Origin: Bombyx mori
Taxonomy: Eukaryota; Arthropoda; Insecta; Lepidoptera; Bombycidae
DNA length: 64,000 bases
Direction: 5' to 3'
NCBI RefSeq assembly: GCF_030269925.1
Contig: NC_085118.1
Coordinates: 14,815,001 to 14,879,000, forward strand
The position numbers and the translations under genes were made by a program. Positions 10,655 through 21,831 of the stretch are shown here, one piece after another (position 1 is the stretch's first letter; each line of letters starts with the position of its first letter). The notes beneath the pieces are model-generated. The model saw only the letters and a program-made list of their open reading frames with translations. It was not told the origin of the DNA and did no database searches.

Positions 10655-10866
10655 TTTGAGCGCGGCGACCGAATCAAGAAATTCCGTAACGAAAATGAAA
10701 CTTAACACCCGTCACTTCACCTACCATGTAGCTCGGGTTCAACACATTCACACCTTGCGCTTGTGTAGTGTTTATGAATAAGCGCGCGGCGTGACGTCAC
10801 ACTGGATGCGCATTATGAAAAGTCTGCCCATCTCTCTCTCGCGCGGTCTAGCTTATGAGTGTGAAG
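10655..10866 (+). repeat. Dispersed repeat pair (family D), copy 1
   Basis: The segment containing AATCAAGAAATTCCGTAACG, CACTTGTGTAGTGTTT-like and GCGTGACGTCACACTGG motifs recurs at 39400-39605 in the same orientation, with small differences. It is GC-richer than its surroundings and non-coding. Class unknown. Confidence 0.6.
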
Positions 10867-11226
10867 TAATTACTTGCTCTGACTGACCTATTCGCCAATG
10901 CAAATCCTAACTTTAAATTATGGTAGTTGATGCATTTTGTTCCAAAAATCCACCTAGGAGTGATTCTTCTATACTTACAAACATTTTTATAAAAATATAT
11001 ATTTTGTAATTAATGAACTATTGTATAAAAGTCCCTCAATTTCAAAGTAAGAAGCTTAAAATTAAATATACCTACTTCTGTTCATTAATAAATCTAAAGG
11101 AAAATCGGCGTCTTTCAAAATGGTCCCTTAACTACTCATTAAAGTTTTATTGAAAACTCGTCAAATGTTAGCGAAGAAGGATCTCTCTCTCTTTCTAGTT
11201 GTGCATCCCACATGGTAGTGGCTTCA
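10867..11226. other. No recognised feature
   Basis: AT-rich; no repeat copy or frame that I can support. Confidence 0.5.
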
Positions 11227-11535
11227 GTTTTTAATACGCTTTTATTAGCTTCAGACGTATGTATGTTTGGAACGGAATCTTTTAACGTGATTTTGACCCC
11301 CTTCAAAACGTCCGATTAACTCAAAATTTGGTATACTTATTAAGGAACGATGACAATTCAACATTAAAAAAAATTTAAAAAAATTAAATTCAACTAATAA
11401 ATGAAATATAAATAATAGTTTAAAAAAACTAACAAAATACGCTTTTATAGAAAATTCAACTAAAAAATAGAAAATAAATTTTAATAAATTTGAATTCAAA
11501 ATAGTGTAAGAAAATATGATTTTATTGTAAAAAAT
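11227..11535 (+). repeat. AT-rich TIR-like repeat (family E), copy 1
   Basis: Opens with TTTTTAATACGCTTTTATTA, then AGCTTCAGACGTATGTATGT and GACCCCCTTCAAAACGTC, then A/T tracts with ACAAAATACGCTTTTATAGA. Further copies lie at 13915-14198 (inverse), 48387-48590 and 53192-53645. It is non-coding. Confidence 0.65.
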
Positions 11536-11973
11536 GCATTCCCTTTAACCTGTTCATTAAGCTAAGAATCATATATGTAACTGTGAAGATACAATACGCA
11601 GATTTCTTAAATAAACTTAAAACGCGAAAGGTCCATAGCACCTCACTATTTTCTACCAGCGAGTAATAAAACTTATGAAAGACTCCCTCCACCGACTTAA
11701 CGGGAAACTCACCGATAAATCAAGCAAAGGTCGAATATTCCCCATCCGGGTATTGGTCGAACCTTAGAAAGTGTATTTTCGTGATTTCTGCTTACCCTAA
11801 GAAAGGACCCTCGCGATTTATGTATGCGTAAAACAATATCTATTTTTACGAAAGCGAAAATCGGCCCTTCAATGATTTCGCTGAAATAATAACAACGGGG
11901 TTTCAGCCGATACAGCACTATGCGTGCCTATTGATCCTCATCGCGGGATTAAAAGTTGGACCTCAAAACCGTG
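11536..11973. other. No recognised feature
   Basis: No named repeat; the minus-strand frame over 11709-11918 has no recognisable motif. Confidence 0.5.
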
Positions 11974-12411
11974 TTTTTTTTTATTACTTGGATGAGTGGA
12001 CGAGCTCACAGCCCACCTGGTATTAAGTGGTTACCGGAGCCCATAGACATCTACGACGTAAATGCGCCACCCACCTTGAGATATCAGTTCTAAGGTCTCA
12101 AGTATAGTTACAACGGCTGCCCCACCCTTCAAACCGAAACGCATTGCTGCTTCACGGCAGAAATAGACGGGATGGTGGTACCTACACGCGCGGCCTCACA
12201 AGAGGTCCTACCACCAGTAATTACGCAAATTATAATTTTGCGGATTTTATTTTTATTACACGATGTTATTCCTTCACCGTGGAAGTCAATCGAGAACATT
12301 TGTTGAGTACGTATTTCATTAGAAAAATTGGTACCCGCCTGAGATTCGAACACCGGTGCATCGCTCAACACACGAATGCATCGGACGTCTTATCCTTTAG
12401 GCCACGACGAC
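11974..12411 (-). mobile_element. Bm1 SINE, full length with tRNA-like head
   Basis: The body runs from the poly(T) tail to CCACCAGTAA and continues through the linker ATTATAATTTTGCGG and TTGACTTCCACGG-type sequence. The head carries the inverse of GGTGTTCGAATCTC (B box) and of GTCGTGGCCTAAAGGATAAG (A box). The full architecture is a Pol III promoter, a body and an A-rich tail. Relative to other heads, the B box here has lost a few bases, so transcription from this copy is doubtful. Confidence 0.93.
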
Positions 12412-12966
12412 CTTACTTTAAGGGCGATCAAGTAAGCTGGTATAATAGTGCCAGAGCATTGCTGTATATTCCTTCGGTGGCCTTCTACGACATCCATGAG
12501 AAGAGATAGTGTAGACCACAACGCCTATTCGAATATCTTCAGTAGAACGTATTTTAAGCCAAATAAATTTGACACAATTTAAACAGCCTTAAAATCGTTT
12601 GACTAACTAAAGGTTCGCTGCATTAGCTCGAAAAAACCGCTAAAGCTCAGTGTTGCCACTCGTGAAATGTGGAATTTTTTTTTGTCAAATATACATATAA
12701 TTAAAGCTCACGAAATCGCTCTCCACAATCGGGCGAGGGGTGGCTGCATCCACATCAAAGCTCGTCGCCGTTAATGAAAGCTCTCGTGTGCCGCGTTCGG
12801 GTAAATTAAAAATATTTTCAAATCGCAAGATCGGGATAACATTGTTTTAAATATTAAAATAAAAAAAAAGTACAAAGGGTTTTTAGTATATGCCGTATGT
12901 AGTGAACGCAAAATTCACAAGTTGAAGTTTTGTTTTAATTTGAGCTGGGTTTTTTTTCAAATACTT
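12412..12966. other. No recognised feature
   Basis: Nothing beyond AT-rich sequence with a patch of mixed composition around 12720-12800. Confidence 0.5.
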
Positions 12967-13201
12967 TGTTTTATTGCTTAAATTGGTGGACAGCTCACCT
13001 GGTGTTAAGTGGTTACTGAAGCCCATAGACATCTACAACGTAAATGCGCCACCCACCTTGAGATATAAGTTCTAAGATCTCAGTATAGTTACAACGGCTG
13101 CCCCACCCTTCAAAAAGAAACACATTACTGCTTCACGGCAGAAATAGGCAGGGTGGTGGTACCCACCCGCGCGGACTTACGAGAGGTCCTACCACCAGTA
13201 A
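12967..13201 (-). mobile_element. Bm1 SINE, 5'-truncated
   Basis: TTTTATTGCTTAAATTGGTG tail with a short deletion after GGTGGACAGCTC; ends GGTCCTACCACCAGTA. Confidence 0.91.
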
Positions 13202-13571
13202 GAACTTCAGAACTTCATACTTTCAGAATATTGGTCAAAGAGATTGACTGTGTCAGTCTAGAGCAGCACTGCTAGCACCATCCAATATATTTCGGTGAGC
13301 ATCATAAAATGCGACTAAAAGATTCACAAGAGAATAGTCTGAAGTGAACGTGATTGAATTGCGGCGCCCCTAAATGTATGTACCACTACCGAAGCAACCA
13401 TTACCACTTCGAAAGGCATGACATATGTCACACAAGCAATCAAGGCTTCGACCTGTCCCACAATGGACTTCGTTTTGATAAATGAGCTCCCGTGATTAAT
13501 TAATTCGATACATAAATCTATTACTACTATTTGATTATGTTCAGTACTATAATTGTTGTTATTAGATTTTA

Positions 13572-13762
13572 TTGGCGATGGTAGAACGTTTTGTTGATCC
13601 GCCGCACGGGTAGGTACGACCATCCTGCCTATTTTTGCCACAAAACAGCAATGCGATGCGGTTTGTAAAGGCGAACAACTGTTTTACTATAGAACTGAGG
13701 CTTAGAACTCGTGTCTCGTTTTTAGATTGTTGACGTCTATCGGATCCAGTAACAAGTGGAAG
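13572..13762 (+). mobile_element. Bm1 SINE, old diverged copy
   Basis: Recognisable landmarks only: GATGGTAGAACG, CGGGTAGGTACGACCATCCT, GCAATGCGATGCGG, GTTGACGTCTATCGG and CCAGTAACAAGT. Many substitutions and gaps suggest an ancient insertion. Confidence 0.65.
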
Positions 13763-13914
13763 ATCTCAAAAATGTAACAGAAGAAGCTATAGATTATTTC
13801 ACAAACTGTAAATTTAAATTATAACCACGCAGTGTAAACGAATGCCATACGATAAATAAATAAATAACCACTTAAAGGCAGCTGGATTTTAATTATGTAT
13901 TCAATAAACAAACA

Positions 13915-14198
13915 TAATAGCTTAAAAAAACTAAAAATCTACGCTTTTATAGAAAAAATAGTTGGATTTTCTATAAAAGCGTATTTTGTTAGTTTTTTTA
14001 TTTATTTTTCATTTTTTAGTTGAATTTCAATTTTTTCAATTGTTTTTTTTTTAAATATAGAATTGTCATCGGTCCTCAATAAGTATACCAAATTTCGAGT
14101 TAATCCGACGTTTTGAAGGGGGTCAAAATCATGTCCAAAGATTCCGTTACAAATATACATACATACGTCTGAAGCTAATAAAACCGTATTAAAAACAT
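13915..14198 (-). repeat. Family E repeat, inverse copy with foldback
   Basis: The inverse of the 11.2-kb copy. At its left end, CTACGCTTTTATAGAAAA is followed after a short loop by TTTTCTATAAAAGCGTA, giving a foldback of about 17 bases per arm. It ends at the inverse of AGCTTCAGACGTATGTATGT. Confidence 0.65.
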
Positions 14199-14782
14199 AA
14201 TTTGAATCACAGAAGATCCTCTGACCCTCAAAACGTTTGTTCTCAACTAAGCGCTTTCAAAATCTAACTGCCGAAGCGTACGCGACCAACCAAACCGCGC
14301 AGCGAGGAAAAAAACCGTGATCCAAAATTTAACGTTCAAAAGACAAGTCAATAACCACAAAAGTCGGCCCGGTGTAATTAACAGGCCGTGTCGGAGCCGG
14401 GCCGGGCTGAGTTTCGGCCCGCGACAGATGTTTGTGAGTTTTAGCGGGACTATAAATCTAGAAATCGCCCGAACTGCCGCCGTCGCCTATATTTTTTTTT
14501 TTCGTTCATAATTTACGCACATTTAGTTTACGACTCGTTCTGATTAATACGTCTGCGGCCCGTGATTGTTTTTACAATCGCCATTCGCGAGTTCAATTAT
14601 CAAGCGCTATCAAGTTAGCGTGTTCGAATTTGCTTTATTGCTGAGTGCACTGCGGAACTGGTTGAAATTGCGCAGTGTCATATGGCGATGGAGAAAAAAG
14701 TGGTTTTAAACTCACGCAAGAGGAAAAGTTGGACGTAATATTGATCAATAAAGCGTTTGGTTATAATAGCGTTGGTTTAAAA
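14199..14782. other. No recognised feature; locally GC-richer
   Basis: Positions 14360-14430 are GC-rich (CGGAGCCGGGCCGGGCTGAG). A 64-codon frame crosses it, with no recognisable motif. I do not call a gene. Confidence 0.45.
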
Positions 14783-15165
14783 AAGTCGTCGTGGCATAAA
14801 GGATCAAATTCCCGGTGTATTTGTATTAAGCGAACCAAATGCATTGCTAATGAAATACGTACTTAACAAATGTTCGCGATTGACTTCCACGGTGAAGGAA
14901 TAGCATCGTGTAATAAAAATTAAACCCGCAAAATTATAATATGCGTAATTACTGGTGGTAGAACGTCTTGTGAGTCTGCACGGGTAGGTACCAGCAGTAA
15001 TGCGTTTCTATTTGAAGGGTGAAGCATCATTGTAGTGCAAAAACTAAAACTTTAGAACTCATGGTTTGGTGGCGGCACTTACGTTGTAGATGTCTATGGG
15101 CTCCGATAACCACTTAAAACCATGTGGGTAGTGAGCTTGACCATCCAAATAAGTAATAAATAAAT
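14783..15165 (+). mobile_element. Bm1 SINE with damaged head
   Basis: The A-box region GTCGTCGTGGCATAAAGGAT is present but the B box is not; the linker (GACTTCCACGGTGAAGGAAT) and body follow, with the segment between GGTAGGTACC and AGCAGTAATGCG shortened. The tail is AAGTAATAAATAAATAAA. Confidence 0.85.
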
Positions 15166-15442
15166 AAAACAGCACTACCCCATCTCTTCCGTGGATGTCA
15201 GACAAAACGACTAAGAGACTCACCAGTGAATGGGTAGCAGTCTTTCTGGGTATTGGGTTAGTGTACTTTGATCGCCAATCATCATTATCATCAGATACTA
15301 TGTATTGTAAGCTCGCACGTGTAGGTTACACCGTCTCACCTATTTCCATTTAACACGTGACAATCGCCCGCTTACGCAATAAAGTAAATTAAAATAATAA
15401 TTGAAGCCGTGTTAATCATGACCATACTGGTCACTACTAATC

Positions 15443-15699
15443 TTACTGGTGGTAGGACCTCTTGTGAGTCCGCGCGGGTGGGTACCACCACCCTGCCTAT
15501 TTCTGCAGTGAAGCAGTAATGCGTTTCGGTTTGAAGGGTTGGGCAGCCGTTGTAACTATACTTGAGACCTTAGAACTTATATCTCAAGGTGGGTGGCGCA
15601 TTTACGTTGTGGATGTCTATGGGCTCCAGTAACCACTTAACACCAGGTGGGCTGTGAGATCGTCCACCCATCTAAGCAATAAAAAATAAAAAAATAAAA
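15443..15699 (+). mobile_element. Bm1 SINE, 5'-truncated
   Basis: TTACTGGTGGTAGGACCTCT to CTAAGCAATAAAAAATAAA. Very close to the copy at 3759, including CTTGAGACC. Confidence 0.93.
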
Positions 15700-16066
15700 A
15701 TGACCCGGTTGAATATAAAAATGTTACAACTGAAATAATTTTAATTCAATCTCCATTATTTCTTCTCTAATCCTTTATAATTGTAATTCTTATAAATTTA
15801 TTTCAACACATATGGAACACATATGGAACTGAAGTAATGTATAATCACGATTGTTTTTTTTTTGTAACCGTTATTATTTTGTACACGTGCGATTTATCTT
15901 GCTTGACGTTTGATTGAAATATGTTTCCAGTTCTTAAAGTAATTTAATGGAAATTAGGTTAAAACGATTATAATAATTGAACCGGGGCTTTAAAAAAAAA
16001 CTCTAAAATAAAGTTTCTTGTTTAAAATTACCGATCTAATTCTCACTTAATACGATGGTGAAGTTG
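15700..16066. other. No recognised feature
   Basis: AT-rich; nothing identified. Confidence 0.5.
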
Positions 16067-16078
16067 AAAAGTCAACTT

Positions 16079-16504
16079 TTTTTTTTCCTACCTAAGCTGA
16101 TAGCCTTGAGAGGCTATTTCAGCGGAACCTTAACTAGTAGGTGAGCTTACGGGGCTCAAACCTGACGACGTTGCTAACACGAACTCTAGCAAGAGCCGTG
16201 CTTCGCAAAATCTACCATCGGATCGGAAACGCCACCAACTGTGAAAATCCGGCGAAAACTCAGTGGGCTGTGTCTGAGGGTTAATTTACTCGTAGAGCCC
16301 TTCGTCGCAAGCGACGGATTCGACGAGAACGGTGACCGGTGCTTGAGGTACCTAAAAGCACCGTTAGTGGATCGGGAGGATCCGAAATGACGTGTTTGAG
16401 GCGACGTCGACTGCTTTCCATTCTTTCCGCAGGATCGGGAATGTAGTTACTGGCGGCCACGATGAGAGGGTTCTCGTGTCTTGCCGCTTTATCGAAGTGG
16501 AGCT
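16079..16504 (-). mobile_element. Jockey/BMC1-type LINE 3' end
   Basis: Poly(T) at 16077-16086 then CCTACCTAAGCTGATAGCCT, the non-coding 3' region, then the C-terminal codons up to about 16500. It is the longest copy of this family here together with 27585-28002. 5'-truncated by incomplete reverse transcription. Confidence 0.85.
16281..16499 (-). pseudogene. Jockey-type LINE ORF2 C-terminus
   Basis: An open frame of 73 codons, starting mid-gene, reads HFDKAARHENPLIVAASNYI..., passes VISDPPDPLTVLLGTSSTG and ends in an arginine-rich stretch. Silkworm Jockey-type (BMC1-like) ORF2 proteins end with very similar sequence as I recall them. There is no catalytic domain; the reverse transcriptase and endonuclease lie upstream in full elements and were never copied here. 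Copies at 27585-27713 and 24500-24680 share the frame, with disruptions. Confidence 0.7.
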
Positions 16505-16514
16505 AAAAGTCCAC

Positions 16515-16701
16515 TTTTGAGTTTGTTCTTTTTTTTTTGTTTTGTTGTTTCTTGTTATTCTTTTGTCAATGCACCTACCATGCATTATCTCTGCATCACC
16601 CTATGGTCGAGTGGAAGAGAATGCCCATGGCATTAAGTCCGCCTGTGTACAAGTTTTGTTTTGTGCATAAAGTATAAATAAATAAATAAATAAAAATAAA
16701 T
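16515..16701 (+). mobile_element. 3' end of the same LINE family as 4.7-6.6 kb
   Basis: From TTTTGAGTTTGTTCTTTTTT through GCATTATCTCTGCATCACCC to the (TAAA)n tail, matching 6451-6641 with few differences. 5'-truncated inside the 3' UTR, so no coding sequence and no TA microsatellite. Confidence 0.9.
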
Positions 16702-16711
16702 AAAAGTCAAC

Positions 16712-17182
16712 GACGAACGCGCATTGCACATGAAATCGCGCAACGTTGGTACCGCAAGCTTATTCTCTCTCTGAGATGAGCATTAGAAAACAAACGGACT
16801 ACCTAACTGTCACGGAACGTAACTTTTGTGATCTGAGTCTGGCAACACGGTCTTAAGAAAAAGAGACTTGTCAAAAATATGTGAAACGAACAGGTCGTAG
16901 CTTTTTAGTTTTACTTAAGTTAATATTGCAAATGTGCTAAATACACGGTCATACGGAAGAAAATGTCGTATCCATCGAAAAAAAGTATTTTCCCTCAAGA
17001 TCCGTCACACTATCCTACAAGATTTTAACACTCACCGGGCTTGTGCAAACAATTCAGAATATCAGCGAACGTAAAGAATCAAAATGGGATGAGACTCCAT
17101 TGCCTAGCCATACGAATATGTCGTGGTACGATACTTTCATGAGAGATTTCACAACGACACAACAAGGCCGTACAGTGAAATT
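16712..17182. other. No recognised feature
   Basis: Non-repetitive by eye; no supported gene. Confidence 0.5.
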
Positions 17183-17427
17183 TACTGGTCGTAAGACCTC
17201 TTGTAAGTCCGTAGGGGTAGGTACCACCACTCTGCCTATTTCTTCCTTGAAGGAGAAAAACCGGAACGCATTACTCCAGTCGTTGTACTGTTAAAACTGA
17301 GACCTTAGAAATCATATCTCAAGATGGGTGGCGGCATTTACGTTGTAGATTTCTATGGGCTCCCGTAACCACCTAAAATCAGGTGGGCCGTGATCTCATC
17401 AAACCATGTCTGCAATAAAAAAAAAAG
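17183..17427 (+). mobile_element. Bm1 SINE, diverged
   Basis: TTACTGGTCGTAAGACCTCT start, central deletion around the AAACCGG..GCATTACTCC region, tail CTGCAATAAAAAAAAAA. Confidence 0.85.
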
Positions 17428-17955
17428 ACCGAATTTCTAAATACATAACAGAGTAGGAAATTCTTTGTTGTACACCGATATAAAAAGCACAAAAATTTTA
17501 CACCAAATCTCTTATCGTTAAGAGGGATCTCTTCCGGACAACCATCAGGTGGACAAAAACTATCCAGGGAAAGAAATCGATCATTCACATGTAGTATAAT
17601 TATAGGCCTGTCATGAAGCCTTAATATTAAAGTAACCCAAGGTCGTAATGTAGGAGTACATACATGAGACTATACATACATAATCCAGTCTGAGCGAATA
17701 AATTAATGAAATGAGTTAATTTAATGTTTACCTAGAACATATCAACGTGGTCCACTAGACGTGGCTGTGTCCGGATCCAGACGCGCCGCATATATTATTC
17801 TACTAGGGTAATTTGTCTGAGAACAATGAGAGAGAGATTTTACGCTAGAAGCTAAGGCCAGTCTCGAGTTTTGTCAAGATTCTATTTGTTGTTTGGTGCA
17901 AGTTATAAGAGAAGGGATAAACATTGTTTTCATTACTCATGTAGGTAGACGACCA
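17428..17955. other. No recognised feature
   Basis: A 69-codon minus frame over 17379-17588 begins inside the Bm1 tail and has no recognisable motif. Otherwise featureless. Confidence 0.5.
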
Positions 17956-18200
17956 TTTTTTATTTTTTTTATTGCTTAGACTAGCTTACAGCCCACCTGG
18001 TGTTAAGTGGTTACTTGAGCCCATAGACATTTACAACGTAAATACGCCACCCACCTTGAAATATAAGTTCTAAGGTCTCAAGTATAGTTACAACGGCTTC
18101 CCCACCCTTCAAACCGAAACGCATTACTACTTCACGGCAGAAATAGGCAGGGTGGTGGTATCTTTCCGCGCGTACCCATAAGAGGTCCTACCACCAGTAA
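17956..18200 (-). mobile_element. Bm1 SINE, 5'-truncated
   Basis: TTTTTTTATTGCTTAGACTA tail (small deletion), ends GGTCCTACCACCAGTAA. It abuts a CR1-type tail directly. Confidence 0.91.
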
Positions 18201-18290
18201 TACCATTCGGCCCACCTGATAGTGAATGATTACTGTCGCCCATGGACGTTAGTAATGCCAGGTGTACAGCCAAACCGCTGCCTACCGAAT
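18201..18290 (-). mobile_element. CR1-type LINE 3' tail fragment
   Basis: CGGCCCACCTGATAGTGAAT, CGCCCATGGACGTTAG, CCGCTGCCTACCG: the same tail as 43852-43990, but diverged. Confidence 0.65.
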
Positions 18291-18608
18291 ATTTGAATTA
18301 TATACACAAGCATTAAATACCCTGTAATTTCGGGATGTTACTGGAATTAAATAAATGCTGCCTACTTTATCACATTACTAATTGGTACTTTAGCATATTG
18401 GGTAATCTAGTTCACGATTCGCAAACTCGATTCTGACTTATTTCATTAATGACTCATGACTTAGTTTGGACAACTTGCAACATTGTCAGAAATTCTCGTA
18501 TAAATTAGCTCTTATTAGTTTTCACTACGTCTAAATCTAGCGAAAACCGAAGAAAACATTATTTTAATTTAAAACATTATCTGATATCTGAAGGCGTTAA
18601 ATAATTTT

Positions 18609-18846
18609 TACTGGTGGTAGGACCTCTTGTGAGTCCGCGCGGGTAGGTACCACCGCCCTGCCTATTTCTGCCGTGAAGCAGTAATGCGTTTCGGTTTGAA
18701 GGGTGGGGTAACTATACTGAGACCTTAGAACTTATATCTCAAGGTGGGTGGCGCATTTACGTTGTAGATGTCCATGGGCTCCAGTAACCACTTAACACCA
18801 GGTAGGCTGTGAGCTCGTCCACCCACCTAAGCAAGAATTTTTTTTT
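18609..18846 (+). mobile_element. Bm1 SINE, 5'-truncated
   Basis: TACTGGTGGTAGGACCTCTT to CACCTAAGCAAG, then an unusual T-rich rather than A-rich end. A 12-bp deletion after GGGTGGGG. Confidence 0.91.
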
Positions 18847-19431
18847 ATCTAAAGGCGTTGAAGCACAATGTTTCGAAATAAAATAAATTTTCGTAAGATT
18901 CTAAAACACGGATCTGACAATAGATGGCAACACATGTACTATTGATGTAACATGTATTATATTTTTATCGAATTAATGCAAATAAATATCGATTTAAACA
19001 TATACACGCTTTCAGTATTGTAAAGCATATAATTATTTAGTCTCTTAGTCTACTTTGTATCCAATAACAGTTGCACTTAAAGAGTAAAACTCCAGTGGCG
19101 TGTCAGAGCTGATACACAAAACGCTTTAACTTCCAACTTGTACCAATTACGTAGGGAAGAGCTTACACAGACGTGTAGCGATACCATCGGATCGCGTGCT
19201 ATCGCCCCTAATCGCCCATTGTGTGATAGCGATCACTCCTCACAATAGGCTCCCTGGTTCCCGTGTGAGGCGGATCAGAACCGACTTTCCATTGACATCC
19301 GTCAAAGGTGACTGACGTAAATGTCAAATTAGAACGCTGTCTTATCGCGATCACTAGCCTCGATGGTAAGGTTCAAAATTGCATATCATATTATATAGCT
19401 TGAGGTGCAGCTTCGCTAAAGCTCTATTGAA
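18847..19431. other. No recognised feature
   Basis: No named repeat or coding frame; mixed composition around 19150-19350. Confidence 0.5.
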
Positions 19432-19833
19432 TCTATATATTACTACTTAAAACTTTGTATACCTTTTTACGAAAATTGCGCGGGCGAAGGAGTATGAAAT
19501 TTTCCACACTTATAGAAGAAGTGCACAATGCTAATATTTTTTTTAAATAATGCATAAAAGATACATTAAATCAATAAAGAAAACATTATACACACTGCAT
19601 ACCATGTGTTTGACGCACACACGCATGCATACTATTTATTGTCAAACTTTTGTTCTTGACGTCTGTTGTCAAATTGAGAATAGATTAAATATTGTTTGTC
19701 TTTGTTAATATTTTTTATAGTGTAGTCTTGGCGAAATTTGTGATTATAGAAGTATAAAATACAATCATAATAGTGTACAATCTTACAATTCCAATTAATT
19801 ATAGTCGAATTTCGACTACTGCGGGACCTCTAG
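19432..19833 (+). mobile_element. Non-autonomous Helitron, family A copy 3
   Basis: Starts TCTATATATTACTAC after an A; ends with the TAGTCGAATTTCGACTA palindrome and CTAG before T. It is 402 bp. The ATAGAGAATATAGAG tract present in copies 1 and 2 is shortened here. Confidence 0.88.
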
Positions 19834-20036
19834 TTAATATAAGTCTGCAAATAATAAGCGGTTAAATCTACAAAAAGCTTATGATATAATTAAAATTACT
19901 TTTACGCCTTAATAACGCATGACTAGGGTGCTGTTCGTCGATATTGGAATATTGTTAAAACCATCGTCTACTTTTTTGAAAACAAATAATGAAAAAAAAA
20001 AGACGATTTTAAGTGTAAAATAACCACGTTACGTCA

Positions 20037-20253
20037 TCGATACTAATATATAAATCTAAAGTGGTTTTTAGGGATGTTCCGTTATAACTACTGAACCATG
20101 CATGCGATTGAATTGAAACTTGGTACCCATGTAGAAAATACATGTACTTAATGGATAGGCTGACATTTATATGAGTGTTGGATCCCTAATAATAATGACA
20201 ATAAATAATAATGTTAATTTTAAATGCCCAGCGAAGCGAGCGAGTACGGCTAG
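20037..20253 (+). mobile_element. Short Helitron, family B copy 1
   Basis: Begins TCGATACTAATATATAAATC after A and ends GCGAAGCGAGCGAGTACGG then CTAG before T. The GC-rich end can fold weakly. It shares its whole length with 57866-58577 (inverse) and part with 57449-57597. At 217 bp it is non-autonomous. Confidence 0.75.
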
Positions 20254-20283
20254 TAAACAATAAAATTAAATTACCCTTATAGG

Positions 20284-20400
20284 AAAGTCAGTATACGGCT
20301 CACCGTATGATGAGTGGTTACCGTCGCTCACGGACATCACCCATGCCAGGGACAGAGCTAAGCCGTTGCCTACCTCGTGGGTTTTCCGGTACGACCCATC
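20284..20400 (-). mobile_element. CR1-type LINE 3' tail fragment, diverged
   Basis: GTATACGGCTCACCGTATGA, GGTTACCGTCGCTCACGGAC, ATGCCAGGGACAGAGC and GCCGTTGCCTACC mirror the tail at 43852-43990. Confidence 0.6.
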
Positions 20401-20788
20401 ACCAATAAATACCAATTGGCGATCATAGAACGCTAGAGATACTATAGTTTTGGCGACATACGCAACGTCCACATGAAATACTTCTTTCTACCAGCGTATC
20501 TATTAAAATACCAAATAGCGCAAATTCAAATAGAGCTGTTTGGCGTAGTGCCGACCAGGTCGTATGCACAAAAACAATCAGAAATGCCTTAAAGATATCT
20601 TAATGCGAACATTCGCTCATTGATCGAATTTGACCCCAATCACTAACATTTTGTTTTGATTCCTTTTGTGTTGAATTTTCTCTCTTGTTTCTCAAAATTT
20701 TGGAATTGTGCCATTACATGTTTGTTTTTCTTCAATTAATCTGTTAGCAAGCTTATGATGTTAAGTAAATAAATACTGTGGAGTGTGC
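20401..20788. other. No recognised feature
   Basis: Nothing identified. Confidence 0.5.
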
Positions 20789-21170
20789 TTTTTTTTATTT
20801 ATTTTTTTATCGCTTAGATGGGTGGACGAGCTCACAGCCCACCTGGTGTTAAGTGGTTACTGGAGCCCATAGACATCTACAACGTAAATACGCCACCCAC
20901 CTTGAGATATAAGTTCTAAGGTCTCAGTATAGTTACCCCCACCCTTCAAACCGAAACGCGTTACTGTTTCACGGTAGAAATAGCCAGGGTGGTGGTACCT
21001 ATCACAAGACGTTCGTACCACCAGTAATTACGGAAATTATAATTTTGCGGGCTTGATTTTTATTACACGATGTTATTCCTTCACCGTGGAGGTCAATCGA
21101 GATCATTTGCTAAGTACGTATTTCATTAGAAAAATTGGTACCTTTTACGTATCTTTTAGGCCACGATGTT
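20789..21170 (-). mobile_element. Bm1 SINE, long copy with head mostly deleted
   Basis: Body and linker are present (ATTACGGAAATTATAATTTT, CCTTCACCGTGGAGGTCAAT). At AAAAATTGGTACC the sequence jumps to TTTTAGGCCACGATG, so the B box and much of the A box are gone. The segment between GTACCTATC and ACAAGACGTTC is also shortened. Confidence 0.88.
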
Positions 21171-21831
21171 CATTCCAAGTGATAAAATTTCTTTCCAAAT
21201 TTTTGTACTTACCCTTATGTAGCTGTCAAATTCGGTCCAGTCAATACAAAGATTAAGATAAACAGCAGAACGAACAGAAAACAAACAATATTAAGAAATT
21301 GCGTCTCGGTTTTGTGACTAGAGTGAATACCGATATTAGTTATTGTCAAGACATGATGGGTGGTTCTCGAAAGTTTTCATCTTTGTCAAAAGTTGGATCC
21401 TTTATAAGTAGACAACAAACTTATTTTAGCAATTGAACTGTTCTGATGAAAATAAACTTTAATTTTATAGTTATAAGACACAGTTTTTATGTGTTATTCT
21501 AATCTGGAAACAGCTTGTGTTTTCCGAGGATTGTGAGTTACCCTTCTTCAAATTAGGTTTAAAATGAGTCTTCAACAGCAACGGCTGTGCTCATCACTCA
21601 CTATGAGCGAAGGTGAACACTCACGAATGGATAGAAGATGGCAGTCGTTTTTTTTTTTTTTTAAATTATTTCAGCGCTAAGTTTGGAATACATTTTGTAA
21701 ACTGTAGTCATAGTATTTTAGAATGTCAGGCTCTAAGAGAGCTTGCAACATTAATAGTTAAACAGAGTAGAGTGACGCCTCAGGGTGATACAACGATTAG
21801 CCACGTGTATAGAGCACGGCATAGGCTCTAC
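21171..21831. other. No recognised feature
   Basis: A 98-codon plus frame over 21613-21909 has no family resemblance I can see, starts in a T-run and is probably chance. Confidence 0.5.

Larger units (their letters stand above)
16067..16711. other. Stacked insertion site: three copies of AAAAGTC(A/C)AC
   Basis: AAAAGTCAAC occurs at 16067-16076, AAAAGTCCAC at 16505-16514 and AAAAGTCAAC at 16702-16711. Between the first two lies a reversed Jockey-type LINE end; between the last two lies a forward CR1/Jockey-group LINE end. Each LINE is thus bracketed by a near-identical 10-bp duplication, as expected for two successive target-primed insertions into the same site. Confidence 0.72.

Noticed and set aside
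12144..12509. 121-codon open frame on the plus strand
   Set aside because: It is antisense to a full-length Bm1; every head-bearing Bm1 gives similar chance frames.
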